Positions 56,456 through 64,000 of a DNA stretch of 64,000 bases are shown piece after piece. The notes beneath the pieces are model-generated. The model had not been told where the DNA came from. It saw only the letters and a program-made list of their open reading frames with translations, and ran no database searches. The position numbers and the translations under genes were made by a program. Positions within the stretch are counted from its first letter, which is position 1, and every line of letters starts with the position of its first letter. The DNA comes from Oceanicola sp. 502str15 (lineage in GTDB: Bacteria > Pseudomonadota > Alphaproteobacteria > Rhodobacterales > Rhodobacteraceae), in NCBI RefSeq assembly GCF_024105635.1, contig NZ_WYDQ01000001.1:372001-436000 (forward strand). Reading direction: 5' to 3'.

Positions 56456-57550
56456 TCAGTTGCTCACAAAATACGCGTCCTGGAAGCCCATCGCCTTAAC
56501 TTTTTCGAGAAGAGCCGCGCGATCGGCGGCACTATGCGCAGGGCCGATCACGACGCGCCAGAATGTCTTGCCGGCGCTCTGCTGTTCGTAGACCGTGGGC
56601 ACCACGCCCGCCTTGCGCATATTGGCGGCGGTGCGGTTGGCGTTGCCTTCGACCGAGAAGATCCCGATCTGGATATAGTTCTTGCCACCGGAGGGCTTGG
56701 GGCCCGCGGCCTTGGGCGCGGCGGCAGGGGCGGCTGCGGCCGTGGGGGCCAGCGGCGCGGCGGAGATCTCGGGTGTGGCCACGGCGACCGGCGCCGTGGG
56801 CGGGGCGGCATCGGCGGCGGCGGAGATCGTCGCATCGGCCTTGCTGCGCTGGGATTTCTTGCCTTTCAGCCGGTTCCAGAAGCCCTTCTTGGCCTTCTCC
56901 GGCTGCGCCTGTGTGGCGGCGGCGGTTTCAACTGCCGCATCTGCGGCCCCGGCACCGGCCGTGCCGGCCCCTTCGGCCGCGGCAATCGCGGCTTCGGCGG
57001 CGGCCAGCGGCGCATCGAGCGATTTCTGCTCGATATCTTCCGGCTTGGCGATGGTTGCGGCGTCGGTCGGCGCGGCGGCAACAGCGGCGGGCGCCTGCTC
57101 GGGCACCTCCTCGCGCACAAGCGCCACGACGTTCAGCTTGGTCGGCGCACCGGGCAGCAGCCCGAGCGCATTGGCGGCATCGGACGACACCTGGAGCTTC
57201 GGCCCCGGGTTGTCGCGCTCGCGTTTGAACAGCGCCCCGATCACGAATTTGCCGTTGGCCTCGTTGCGGATGATGACACGCTCGGGCTCCTTCACATCGG
57301 GGTGGGCGATCCAGACGCCACCCAGAGAGGGGCGACCGTCCCACAGACCGGCTTCGTTCTTCGAGAAGACTTCGGGCGCCTCGACATCGCGTTCCACCAG
57401 CTTGGTGGCCGCCGGGCGACTGGCTGCGGCAGACACTTCCGTGCCGGCCTTCTTGCCGCCGAACTTAAGCCCCGCGCCATCCTCACAGGCCGCCAGTGCC
57501 AGAACCGACACCGATACCACGCCCACATGAAGGAGTTTGCCCTTGCCCAT
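56456..57550 (-). CDS. SPOR-domain lipoprotein
   Basis: The 364-residue product starts at ATG 57550 and has a lipoprotein signal with lipobox LAAC. The middle is Ala/Pro-rich, including a basic patch (FWNRLKGKKSQRSKADA). The C-terminal 75 residues form a SPOR domain (NYIQIGIFSVEGNANRTAANM, given in part) that binds septal, denuded glycan. The longer frame to 57877 runs antisense through the tRNA gene and is wrong. Coupling with a D,D-carboxypeptidase gene suggests a role in septal wall processing. Confidence 0.9.
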   Translation of the reverse strand: MGKGKLLHVGVVSVSVLALAACEDGAGLKFGGKKAGTEVSAAASRPAATKLVERDVEAPEVFSKNEAGLWDGRPSLGGVWIAHPDVKEPERVIIRNEANGKFVIGALFKRERDNPGPKLQVSSDAANALGLLPGAPTKLNVVALVREEVPEQAPAAVAAAPTDAATIAKPEDIEQKSLDAPLAAAEAAIAAAEGAGTAGAGAADAAVETAAATQAQPEKAKKGFWNRLKGKKSQRSKADATISAAADAAPPTAPVAVATPEISAAPLAPTAAAAPAAAPKAAGPKPSGGKNYIQIGIFSVEGNANRTAANMRKAGVVPTVYEQQSAGKTFWRVVIGPAHSAADRAALLEKVKAMGFQDAYFVSN

Positions 57551-57759
57551 GCTTCGCCCCCTTGTCCGCCTTCGGTCGGGATCGTTGCCCGCCGTGGCTG
57601 AATTTGCCGCCGGTTTTCCGGCTGAACTGCTCTTGAACGTCACAATACATAGGTGAGGGCCGCATGGAAACCCGAGATATCGTGCCGTGGCAAAAATCGG
57701 CGTGAGGGGTGTTGCCTTTTCTACGGGTCGCGTGTTTCTGGGCCGCGCAGGCCGATGCC

Positions 57760-57849
57760 GGAGGAGTGGCAGAGTGGTCGAATGCACCGGTCTTGAAAAC
57801 CGGCGTGCGTGAAAGCGTACCGTGGGTTCGAATCCCACCTCCTCCGCCA
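57760..57849 (+). tRNA. tRNA-Ser(UGA)
   Basis: The 90-nt cloverleaf has acceptor GGAGGAG/CTCCTCC with discriminator G and encoded CCA. The anticodon loop (CTTGAAAA) reads UGA, there is a long class II variable arm as expected for serine, and the T arm is GTGGG-TTCGAAT-CCCAC. The 3' end lies at the boundary between the housekeeping block and the catabolic genes. Confidence 0.97.
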
Positions 57850-58177
57850 ATTCCCCCATGAAAGAGCATTTTTCCAATCTGGTTGATTGCGGATTTTCGG
57901 TTTTTTTGTTCGGTTTAGATCGCCCTGCAATCGGGAGGGGGCGACGCCTATTCTGTCTGGCCTGATGAGATTGGCCCTTATGCCTATCCCAGTAGGTTGC
58001 CTGATTTCTCCCACGCAGCTTACTGTGCTGCAGCGAAAATCACCTGAATCCAGCTCTTCTCACTCGCAGCGCGCGTTTACCCTGCCTTGGGCGTGCTCTT
58101 AAGCATGCGCACTGGCCCAAGATCCACGCGGCACATTGCATGGCCCAGAACGCATTACTGCTAAGGCCAGCGCCGTC
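57850..58177. other. 328-bp intergenic stretch after tRNA-Ser, noticeably AT-richer
   Basis: No gene is supported, although short frames exist. A run of T (GGTTTTTTTGTT near 57,900) could end the tRNA transcript. The lower GC content than on either side is consistent with acquired or decaying DNA, but no attachment-site repeat of the tRNA 3' end was found within the window. Confidence 0.5.
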
Positions 58178-59773
58178 TCAGAGGGCGCAGGTCATCGTGC
58201 TGCCGGAATGAGGGAAGGCATCAACATCCGCTTCGGAAAGACGTACTCGAGCGGAGGTAACAATGAGCCGATTGTTTGCCGCATCATGGTGAACCCCGGA
58301 AGGGCGCGGGACCGGGACCTTGTGGGTCGCCAGAACCTGAGCGTCTTGATCAATCTGGAGGACGGCACCGCCATCCCAATGGCAGATGAAAAACGTGCCA
58401 TCCGGGCCGGGGGTGAGGCCGCTCGGGCGGCCCTCCAGGCCGTCCAGAAGCGGGGTTCGCCCTTCAAGGCTCGCGGCGCCGGTGAGCGGATCATAGGCGA
58501 AGGTGCTCAGTGACTTTTCCATCGAGTCCACAACGAGCATCCGGGTGCCGTCCGGCGTAAAGGCGATGCCGTTCGGGAGGCTGAAGCCGGGCAGGGTGGT
58601 TGGCGCTGCGTTGAGGCTCTCGTAGCAATGCAACATGCCGGTCCCGCGTGTGACGGCCATATCCATGACGCCGAGCACGATACGGCCTGCGGCGTCGACG
58701 GCGCCGTCGTTGTAGCGGAAGCCGGGCGGCAGGCCCGATACCTGCCGATGCTCCAAGGCTCTTCCTTCGGCATCGAGCACCGTGAGGGTGGTCTGCTGCG
58801 CCAGAAGAAACCTTCCGGGCTTCAGGCGCAGAAGCGCTCCGGTCACCTCGTTCTGATGCAGGCAAGTGAGGGTCTTGGTTGCCAGATCGAAGCGGTAGAG
58901 GGCAGGGCCGAGGATGTCGATCCAGTAGAGATGATTGCCATCAAGGCAGGGGTTGTCGCCTATCAGGCAATTGCAGTCTGAGAGCAGGTCGACGCCGGCG
59001 GGGGAGGGGTCGATAGGAGTGCTGGGCAGGGAGATGCTGAACGGGTAGCCGCCGCGGGCCTTCGAAATGTCGCGGGCGGCCTGAACGACAGCCGCGCCGT
59101 ACTCGTGGAGGGGGGCTCCGGTGTCTCCGTAGAGGCAAAGCGCTCCAATCGGGCGACCAGCGACATCGAAGATGGGCGCGGCCACGCCTTGGCTGCTGTT
59201 CTCACCGACTGCGGTATCGACGGCATAGAAGCGGGAGCGCACCACCCCGAGGCGGGACTTGAGCTGGCGGCGTGCCTCGAAGGCGAGATTGTCGGAGCCA
59301 TTGTCGAGGTCGGTCCAGTCGTCATAGGCCAGCAGGGCTAGGCCCCCGGCGCAGTCCTCGACCGGGCGTGCCATTCCGAGGTGCCAGCCGTGTGCGCCAT
59401 GGCGCCCCTGGACCAGTTCGACACAGCTCGCGACCTGTCCGGACCGCACCATGAGCAATGCGGCCGCGCCGGTTTCCCTTGCCAGCCGCTGGAGGTCCGC
59501 TCGCGCGGCGCCGCGCAGGTCGTTGTCGCTCCAGACCTCCTGAGCCAATTCCAGAAACTTGGGCCCCAGCGCAACCTTGCGCGTCGAATCATCTTGTTTC
59601 AGGAAGCCCTCTTCGGTGAGGGCGGCGATCATCCTGTAGACTGTGGGGCGGGTCAGGCCGGACTGATCTACGAGGCTGCGAACATCTGCGCCGCCGGATT
59701 TCTGCTTCACAAGGCTCAACAGTTTCAATGCCTTGCGAAGCGATCCAGCGCCTTTGGTCTCGTCGGGAGCCAT
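58178..59773 (-). CDS. IclR-type regulator fused to an SMP-30/gluconolactonase-like propeller
   Basis: The 531-residue protein has an IclR winged helix (residues about 10-70, HTH at DVRSLVDQSGLTRPTVYRMI), an IclR effector-binding domain (about 80-250, ALLMVRSGQVASCVELVQG) and an SMP-30 beta-propeller (about 265-520). In the propeller, RYND and LPNGIAF keep the two Asn of SMP-30, but the metal Glu of GESP-type motif reads IGDNP and the catalytic Asp of PDG reads RPSG. It is probably a sugar-acid lactone sensor rather than an enzyme. GGAGGAGG lies before the ATG. It is divergent from the TRAP operon it probably controls. Confidence 0.88.
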   Translation of the reverse strand: MAPDETKGAGSLRKALKLLSLVKQKSGGADVRSLVDQSGLTRPTVYRMIAALTEEGFLKQDDSTRKVALGPKFLELAQEVWSDNDLRGAARADLQRLARETGAAALLMVRSGQVASCVELVQGRHGAHGWHLGMARPVEDCAGGLALLAYDDWTDLDNGSDNLAFEARRQLKSRLGVVRSRFYAVDTAVGENSSQGVAAPIFDVAGRPIGALCLYGDTGAPLHEYGAAVVQAARDISKARGGYPFSISLPSTPIDPSPAGVDLLSDCNCLIGDNPCLDGNHLYWIDILGPALYRFDLATKTLTCLHQNEVTGALLRLKPGRFLLAQQTTLTVLDAEGRALEHRQVSGLPPGFRYNDGAVDAAGRIVLGVMDMAVTRGTGMLHCYESLNAAPTTLPGFSLPNGIAFTPDGTRMLVVDSMEKSLSTFAYDPLTGAASLEGRTPLLDGLEGRPSGLTPGPDGTFFICHWDGGAVLQIDQDAQVLATHKVPVPRPSGVHHDAANNRLIVTSARVRLSEADVDAFPHSGSTMTCAL

Positions 59774-59831
59774 TGCATTTCCTCCTCCGGCGCAAATTTG
59801 GATTGCGGCTAGGCCCTGCATAACCTAGTTT

Positions 59832-59848
59832 CACATTATGAACATGTG
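59832..59848. promoter_or_regulatory. Inverted repeat, candidate IclR operator half 1
   Basis: CACAT, seven bases, ATGTG: a perfect 5-7-5 palindrome in the 106-bp gap between the divergent regulator and TRAP genes. It abuts the second palindrome at 59,847. Confidence 0.4.
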
Positions 59849-59863
59849 TCCACAATATGGACA
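59847..59863. promoter_or_regulatory. Inverted repeat, candidate IclR operator half 2
   Basis: TGTCCA-CAATA-TGGACA is a perfect 6-5-6 palindrome ending 16 bp before the TRAP binding-protein ATG. Size and position suit a repressor site that would block initiation of the TRAP operon. Confidence 0.5.
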
Positions 59864-59879
59864 TGCTAGGGAGGATGCA

Positions 59880-60842
59880 ATGAGAAATTTGAAACCAACG
59901 ATGTGCGCATTGGTCTTGAGCGCGATGGCCTTGCCGGCGCAGGCGCGTGATCTGGTGGTCGCTGCGGCGGACCCGGTCGGCTCGCTGAAAGATCGGATGT
60001 GCCAGGAGTTCGTGAATGGGGTCCGTGAGGAGCTTCCCGATGTCGGGCTGAATTTCGTGCAGGGCGAGGCGCTTGGCTCGGCAAAGTCGGTCATGGAGCA
60101 GCACGTCTCGGGCACGATCGATATCTTCTGCAACGAGCTGGTATGGTTCGCGAACTACGTGCCCGACATGCAGATCTTGGGGTGGGGCTTCACGTTCCGC
60201 GACCCGCAGCACATGGTGGCCTTCATCGAGAGCGACCTCTTCGATCCGCTGGAAGAACAGGCGATCGCCGCGGGGGTGCGCATTCTGGGCGCGCGTCCGA
60301 CCCAGCCCCGCATGCTCTTCACCAAGGAGCAGGTGAACGGCCTCGAGGATCTGCAGAACATCAAGATGCGGGTGCCGCAGCTCAAATCCTACCTCGAGCT
60401 TTGGACGGCCATTGGCACACAACCCACACAGGTGGCCTGGAGCGAGGTCTACCTTGCGCTCAACACGGGCGTCGTTGTCGCGGCTGAGGGGCCGCCGAGC
60501 GATGCCGGCAAGCAGAACTTCCAGAAGGCCGCACCTTTTGTAACGCGGACCGATCACCTCTATTCCACCGTCCACATCTCGATCAACGAGCGCGCCTGGG
60601 CGACCCTGGACGAGGCGCAGCGCGCCAAGATGAAGGAGATCGCCGAGACCGCGACGGACTGGGGCATGGCTCAGGCCGAAAAGGAAACGACGACGGTTCT
60701 GGAAGGCTTTGAAGCCGACGGGGCAACGATTTCCGACATCGACATCAAGCCTTTCCAGGACAAGGTCGCTGGTGCCGTGGAGAAGATGGAAGCCGAGGGG
60801 CTGTGGAGTGCCGGTCTCTGGCAGAAAATTCAGGGTCTCTGA
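59880..60842 (+). CDS. TRAP transporter substrate-binding protein (DctP family)
   Basis: The 320-residue periplasmic protein has a signal peptide (about 1-22, ALPAQA cleavage before RDLVV) and the DctP fold segments GEALGSAKSVMEQHVSGTID, NIKMRVPQLKSYLELWTAIG (given in part) and AWSEVYLALNTGVVVAAEGP, which contains the family's conserved carboxylate-binding Arg region upstream (MRVPQ). AGGGAGG lies five bases before ATG 59880. It feeds an acidic sugar or other carboxylate to the membrane subunits that follow. Confidence 0.92.
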   Translation: MRNLKPTMCALVLSAMALPAQARDLVVAAADPVGSLKDRMCQEFVNGVREELPDVGLNFVQGEALGSAKSVMEQHVSGTIDIFCNELVWFANYVPDMQILGWGFTFRDPQHMVAFIESDLFDPLEEQAIAAGVRILGARPTQPRMLFTKEQVNGLEDLQNIKMRVPQLKSYLELWTAIGTQPTQVAWSEVYLALNTGVVVAAEGPPSDAGKQNFQKAAPFVTRTDHLYSTVHISINERAWATLDEAQRAKMKEIAETATDWGMAQAEKETTTVLEGFEADGATISDIDIKPFQDKVAGAVEKMEAEGLWSAGLWQKIQGL

Positions 60843-60920
60843 TCCAATCGCTTCAATCGCCGGCCATTCCAAAGGCCGGCGATACATCCTGTCTATCGCG
60901 GCCAAGGTGCCGCTCACCGC

Positions 60921-61511
60921 ATGGAGATGCCTCTCATGGCCCTGCTAGATTTCGGTCGCTCTGGCTTGCGACTGCTTGGTCGCCTTGAAGTGGCGCTGGC
61001 GATCATCGCCTTGTCCGTCATCATCGTGATCATGCTGAACCAGGTCTTCTCGCGATACATCCTCGGTCAGCCGTCCATATGGGCCGAGGAACTGGCAACC
61101 TATCTCTTGATCTGGCTGGCCTTCGTCGCGGCCTCCGTCACCTACAAGATGAAGCGCCACATCGCGATCCAGACCTACGCAACATTTGTCGGCCCGCGCG
61201 TTCGAGCGCTCACGCATGTTGTCATCCACCTGATCATCGCGGCGGTTCTGCTCACCGTCATCGCCTACATCCCCGACGCCATGCGCACCGAGCGGCTCCA
61301 GAGCACGGTTGGCCTGCCGGTCGACATCAAGCTCCACTGGTTCTTCACGGTGCCAACACTCGTCACCTTCATATCCATGACGCTCACCGCCCTGTTCTAC
61401 GCGGCGGACGCGGCGAGGGGAGGCGTCTCCCCCATTCTCGCGCCGATCGAAGACCCGTCTCTCTCGGATGCGATTTTCGATGCACAGACTGCGCGCGGAG
61501 ATGGTGCATGA
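60921..61511 (+). CDS. TRAP transporter small membrane subunit (DctQ family)
   Basis: The 196-residue protein has four predicted helices (for example ALAIIALSVIIVIMLNQVFS and LLIWLAFVAASVTYKM) and the DctQ motif W-A-E-E-L-A (SIWAEELATYLLIW). The tail is unusually long and acidic. The DctM start overlaps its stop by four bases. An alternative internal ATG at 60936 may also serve; the first is retained. Confidence 0.9.
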   Translation: MEMPLMALLDFGRSGLRLLGRLEVALAIIALSVIIVIMLNQVFSRYILGQPSIWAEELATYLLIWLAFVAASVTYKMKRHIAIQTYATFVGPRVRALTHVVIHLIIAAVLLTVIAYIPDAMRTERLQSTVGLPVDIKLHWFFTVPTLVTFISMTLTALFYAADAARGGVSPILAPIEDPSLSDAIFDAQTARGDGA

Positions 61512-62794
61512 GCCCCCTTGTCGTAATGCTGATCCTCTTCGCGCTCCTCCTCGTCCTCGAGGTGCCGGTGGCCTTTGCAATGCTGGCCTCCTCTGTGGCC
61601 TACATGCTGATCGACGGGCTTTTCCCGGTCACAATCATCATCCAGCGCATGGCCCCGGGGCTGGAGAGCTTTCCGTTTCTCGCGATCCCGACATTCATTC
61701 TGGCCGGCAACCTGTTGAACCAGACCGGAGTGGCCGAGCGGATCTTCGGCTTCGCCCTGTCTCTCGTCGGACACATTCGCGGCAGCCTTGCGCATGTGAA
61801 CATCATGGCGAGCATCATCTTTGCCGGAATCTCGGGCGTTGCTGCTGCCGATGCTGCCGGGCTCGGTGCCATCGAGGTGCGGGCAATGAAGAAGGCGGGC
61901 TTCAGCGCGGAGTTCAGCGCGGCCATCACTGCCGCTTCGTCCATCATCGGTCCGATCATCCCACCGAGCGTCATCATGGTGGTTTACGCAGTCATGGCGC
62001 AGGTCTCGATCAGCGACATGTTCCTCGCAGGCATCATCCCCGGCCTGCTGATGGGCGCTGCGCTGATGATTACGGTCTATATCCTGGCCGTCACCGGACG
62101 GATCGAAGCACCGCTGCGCAAGCGCGCCGAGGTGCCCGACATCGGGCGCGCCTTCCTGCGCGCGCTGCCTGCCCTTGCTGCGCCGGTCCTGCTCGTGAGC
62201 GGCTTGCTGTTTGGCGTGGCAACACCGACGGAGCTGGGCGCGCTGACCTGCCTCTACGCGCTTCTGCTGGGGCTGCTCTACCGCACGCTCTCCTGGCGGC
62301 GTCTGCAGTTTGCCCTGCGTGAAACCGTGGTGTCCTGCGGGATGATCCTCTTCATGATTGCCGTGGGCATCCCGTTTGGCTGGATCATCGCGGTGAACAA
62401 TCTTCCGGCGATCCTGACCGACAGCATCCTCGCCCTCAGTTCCGATCCGCTCACCGTATTGCTAATCATCAGCGCAGGTCTCTTCGTGGCCGGCATGGTC
62501 ATGGAGCCGACGCCGATCCTGCTGATTGCGGTGCCGATGGTATATCCCTTGATCCAGGCCGTGGGGATCGACCCCATCCACTTCGGTGTCGTGGTGGTGG
62601 TGAATGTCGTGATCGGCATCACGACGCCCCCGGTCGGGATGATCCTGTTCATCATGATGGACGTCGCGCAGGTTTCGATGTCGCGGCTGCTGGTGGCGAT
62701 GATGCCGCTCTATATCCCGCTGCTCATTCTGCTGGGGCTGCTCATCGTCTTTCCGGCCCTCACCACATTCCTGCCAAATCTAGTTGGACAATAG
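61508..62794 (+). CDS. TRAP transporter large membrane subunit (DctM family)
   Basis: The 428-residue protein has about 12 helices and the DctM pattern: FALLLVLEVPVAFAMLASS, PTFILAGNLLNQTGVAERI, IMASIIFAGISGVAAADAAGLG and FFGVVVVVNVVIGITTPPVGM-type region (HFGVVVVVNVVIGITTPP). It couples uptake to sodium or proton gradients. ATG 61508 overlaps the DctQ TGA; a longer frame from 61079 is antisense-like extension and rejected. Confidence 0.94.
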   Translation: MSPLVVMLILFALLLVLEVPVAFAMLASSVAYMLIDGLFPVTIIIQRMAPGLESFPFLAIPTFILAGNLLNQTGVAERIFGFALSLVGHIRGSLAHVNIMASIIFAGISGVAAADAAGLGAIEVRAMKKAGFSAEFSAAITAASSIIGPIIPPSVIMVVYAVMAQVSISDMFLAGIIPGLLMGAALMITVYILAVTGRIEAPLRKRAEVPDIGRAFLRALPALAAPVLLVSGLLFGVATPTELGALTCLYALLLGLLYRTLSWRRLQFALRETVVSCGMILFMIAVGIPFGWIIAVNNLPAILTDSILALSSDPLTVLLIISAGLFVAGMVMEPTPILLIAVPMVYPLIQAVGIDPIHFGVVVVVNVVIGITTPPVGMILFIMMDVAQVSMSRLLVAMMPLYIPLLILLGLLIVFPALTTFLPNLVGQ

Positions 62795-62797
62795 ATC

Positions 62798-63970
62798 ATG
62801 ACCGTCAAGCTTGAGACCATCCGGGCCGTGCCGCTGACGGCATCCTTCGCTGCGATCTACGGTGGGGAGGATCGTATTCCGCAGGAGATCCTGCGCCCGG
62901 CCAGCCACTTCCAGTCGATCCCGCGCAGGGGGCAATATTGCACTTTGGTGCTGGCAACCTCCTCGGACGGGGCACAGGGGGTAGGCGAGTGTTTCGGGCT
63001 GCCGACGCCCTATCCGGTGGCCGAGTTCATCAATCGCGTCATGGCCCCGGCCCTCATCGGCATGCCCCTCGAAACGCCGTCTGCGATGACTGCGGCGCTC
63101 AAGCGGTTTTTCCTCGCGCTCGGTCACACCCGGGGCCCGGCCATGGAAGCGCTGAGTGGTGTCGATATCGCACTCTGGGATCTCGACGCCCATCGGGCGG
63201 GCAAACCTCTCGCCACGCTTCTCGGGGCCGCGCCCCGGCCAATCGAGACCTATGTCAGCCCCGTGCCGTTCCTGCCGACGCCTGAGCAGTCGGCAGAGGC
63301 GGCGCGCCGTTTGGTCGCCAGCTTCGCCGGTATGAAACTGAAGATCGGGCGCAAGAGCGCGGCCGAGGATATGCCCCACATCGTCGCCGTGCGAGAGGCC
63401 ATAGGCCCCGACAAGAAGCTCATGCTGGACGCCAATTGCGGCTACGACTTCGACGGCGCCCGCGAGCTGGTGGGCGCGCTTGCCGGGCTCGACATTGCAT
63501 GGCTGGAAGAGCCGTTGCCGCCGGAAGATACGGAGGGGCTGCGCAAGCTCGCCCGCATCACGGATATTCCTTTGGCCGGAGGCGAGAACGAATTTACACC
63601 GGAGGCGCTGGACCGGCTGATGGGCGAGGCGGGGCTTCGGATCATCCAGCCGAACGTGAGCCGCATTGGCGGCGTCAGCGCGATGCTGGAGGTGAACGGG
63701 ATGGCGCAACGCCGAGGCGCGACCATTGCGCCTCACGGCGTCGGGGGGAATGTCGCCGTTTCCTGCAGCCTGCACCTCGCGGCAGCGCTCGGAAACGTGT
63801 CGACATTCGAGGTCAATCGCCTGCCCAACCCGCTCAGGGATCAGCTCGGCGCGCAGGTCACTTTCGACGAGACGGGCCGCGCGCTTCCGCCTTCAGGCGC
63901 AGGCCACGGGGTGGAGATCGGCGAAGCGGACTATCGGGAATTTGCGGATTCCGAGACGACCGCCGCGTGA
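62798..63970 (+). CDS. Enolase-superfamily (mandelate racemase / muconate lactonizing) enzyme
   Basis: The 390-residue enzyme has the MR/MLE arrangement of barrel residues: K180-L-K182, metal ligands D211 (LDAN), E237 (LEEP) and E263 (GGEN), and H313 (APHG). A K-x-K plus Asp/Glu/Glu plus His set suits a sugar-acid dehydratase or a racemase. The N-terminal capping domain begins KLETIRAVPL. It is three bases after dctM and so very probably acts on the imported acid. The substrate cannot be read from motifs alone. Confidence 0.92.
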   Translation: MTVKLETIRAVPLTASFAAIYGGEDRIPQEILRPASHFQSIPRRGQYCTLVLATSSDGAQGVGECFGLPTPYPVAEFINRVMAPALIGMPLETPSAMTAALKRFFLALGHTRGPAMEALSGVDIALWDLDAHRAGKPLATLLGAAPRPIETYVSPVPFLPTPEQSAEAARRLVASFAGMKLKIGRKSAAEDMPHIVAVREAIGPDKKLMLDANCGYDFDGARELVGALAGLDIAWLEEPLPPEDTEGLRKLARITDIPLAGGENEFTPEALDRLMGEAGLRIIQPNVSRIGGVSAMLEVNGMAQRRGATIAPHGVGGNVAVSCSLHLAAALGNVSTFEVNRLPNPLRDQLGAQVTFDETGRALPPSGAGHGVEIGEADYREFADSETTAA

Positions 63971-63987
63971 AACTGGAGCCAAGCACA

Positions 63988-64000
63988 TGACGCTATCGGA
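63988..64000 (+). CDS. Start of a further gene cut by the window edge
   Basis: ATG at 63988 (MTLS...) with GGAG eight bases upstream, 17 bp after the enolase-family stop. Only four codons are seen, so no product can be named. It would extend the catabolic operon. Confidence 0.4.

Noticed and set aside
57551..57877. Upstream extension of the SPOR lipoprotein gene
   Set aside because: The extension reads antisense through tRNA-Ser, a classic misannotation; the lipoprotein signal at 57550 marks the true start.
57887..58102. Small plus-strand frame after the tRNA
   Set aside because: No ribosome site, no similarity, and it lies in a stretch with no coding signal.

Overview
The window is high-GC alphaproteobacterial DNA and most likely comes from a Rhodobacteraceae (Roseobacter-type) genome. 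The grounds are its codon use, the compact cell-envelope/replication cluster tmk-holB-tatD beside a D,D-carboxypeptidase and a SPOR lipoprotein, the roseobacter-style intergenic hairpins, and a type VI secretion system (T6SS) with the tagF-pppA-ppkA-FHA module and no tssJ, as in Agrobacterium. No species can be named from sequence alone.

Bases 1-6,000 are a left flank. A minus-strand unit encodes a SARP/OmpR-type regulator with TPRs, a vanadium-haloperoxidase/PAP2-fold enzyme with a (Gly-Val-Ser)14 N-terminus, and a subtilisin-like protease cut by the window edge. A glycerate 2-kinase runs the other way, followed by a 55-residue membrane protein.

Bases 6,100-42,600 are one large T6SS locus in two divergent arms. 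The minus arm reads vgrG, a 197-aa gene, tagH (FHA), an OmpA-type protein, tssA, tssB, tssC, hcp, tssE, tssF, tssG, clpV: spike, sheath, tube, baseplate and recycling ATPase. The plus arm reads a 2,595-aa autotransporter, then tssK, tssL, tssM, tagF, pppA, ppkA: membrane complex plus the Thr-phosphorylation switch. KTVI motifs near the N-termini of TssL (twice) and of the kinase itself fit the known PpkA/FHA/TssL control circuit. Neither tssJ nor a PAAR gene is present. The giant autotransporter starting 479 bp from vgrG in the middle of the locus is the most unusual architectural feature.

Bases 42,700-50,500 hold aroQ, a PLP/ACT threonine dehydratase with a RidA-like neighbour, and a spermidine/putrescine-type ABC importer operon (ATPase, binding protein, DUF1330-like protein, two permeases). 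The first permease has a periplasmic insertion of about 255 residues.

Bases 50,590-57,850 are a minus-strand housekeeping block (SPOR lipoprotein, D,D-carboxypeptidase, tmk, holB, tatD-type nuclease, MBL-fold hydrolase, AEC permease), bounded by a plus-strand tRNA-Ser(UGA).

Bases 58,178-64,000 are a catabolic unit: a regulator that fuses an IclR module to a degenerate SMP-30 propeller, divergent from a TRAP transporter (P, Q, M) and an enolase-superfamily dehydratase. Inverted repeats in the divergent gap are candidate operators.
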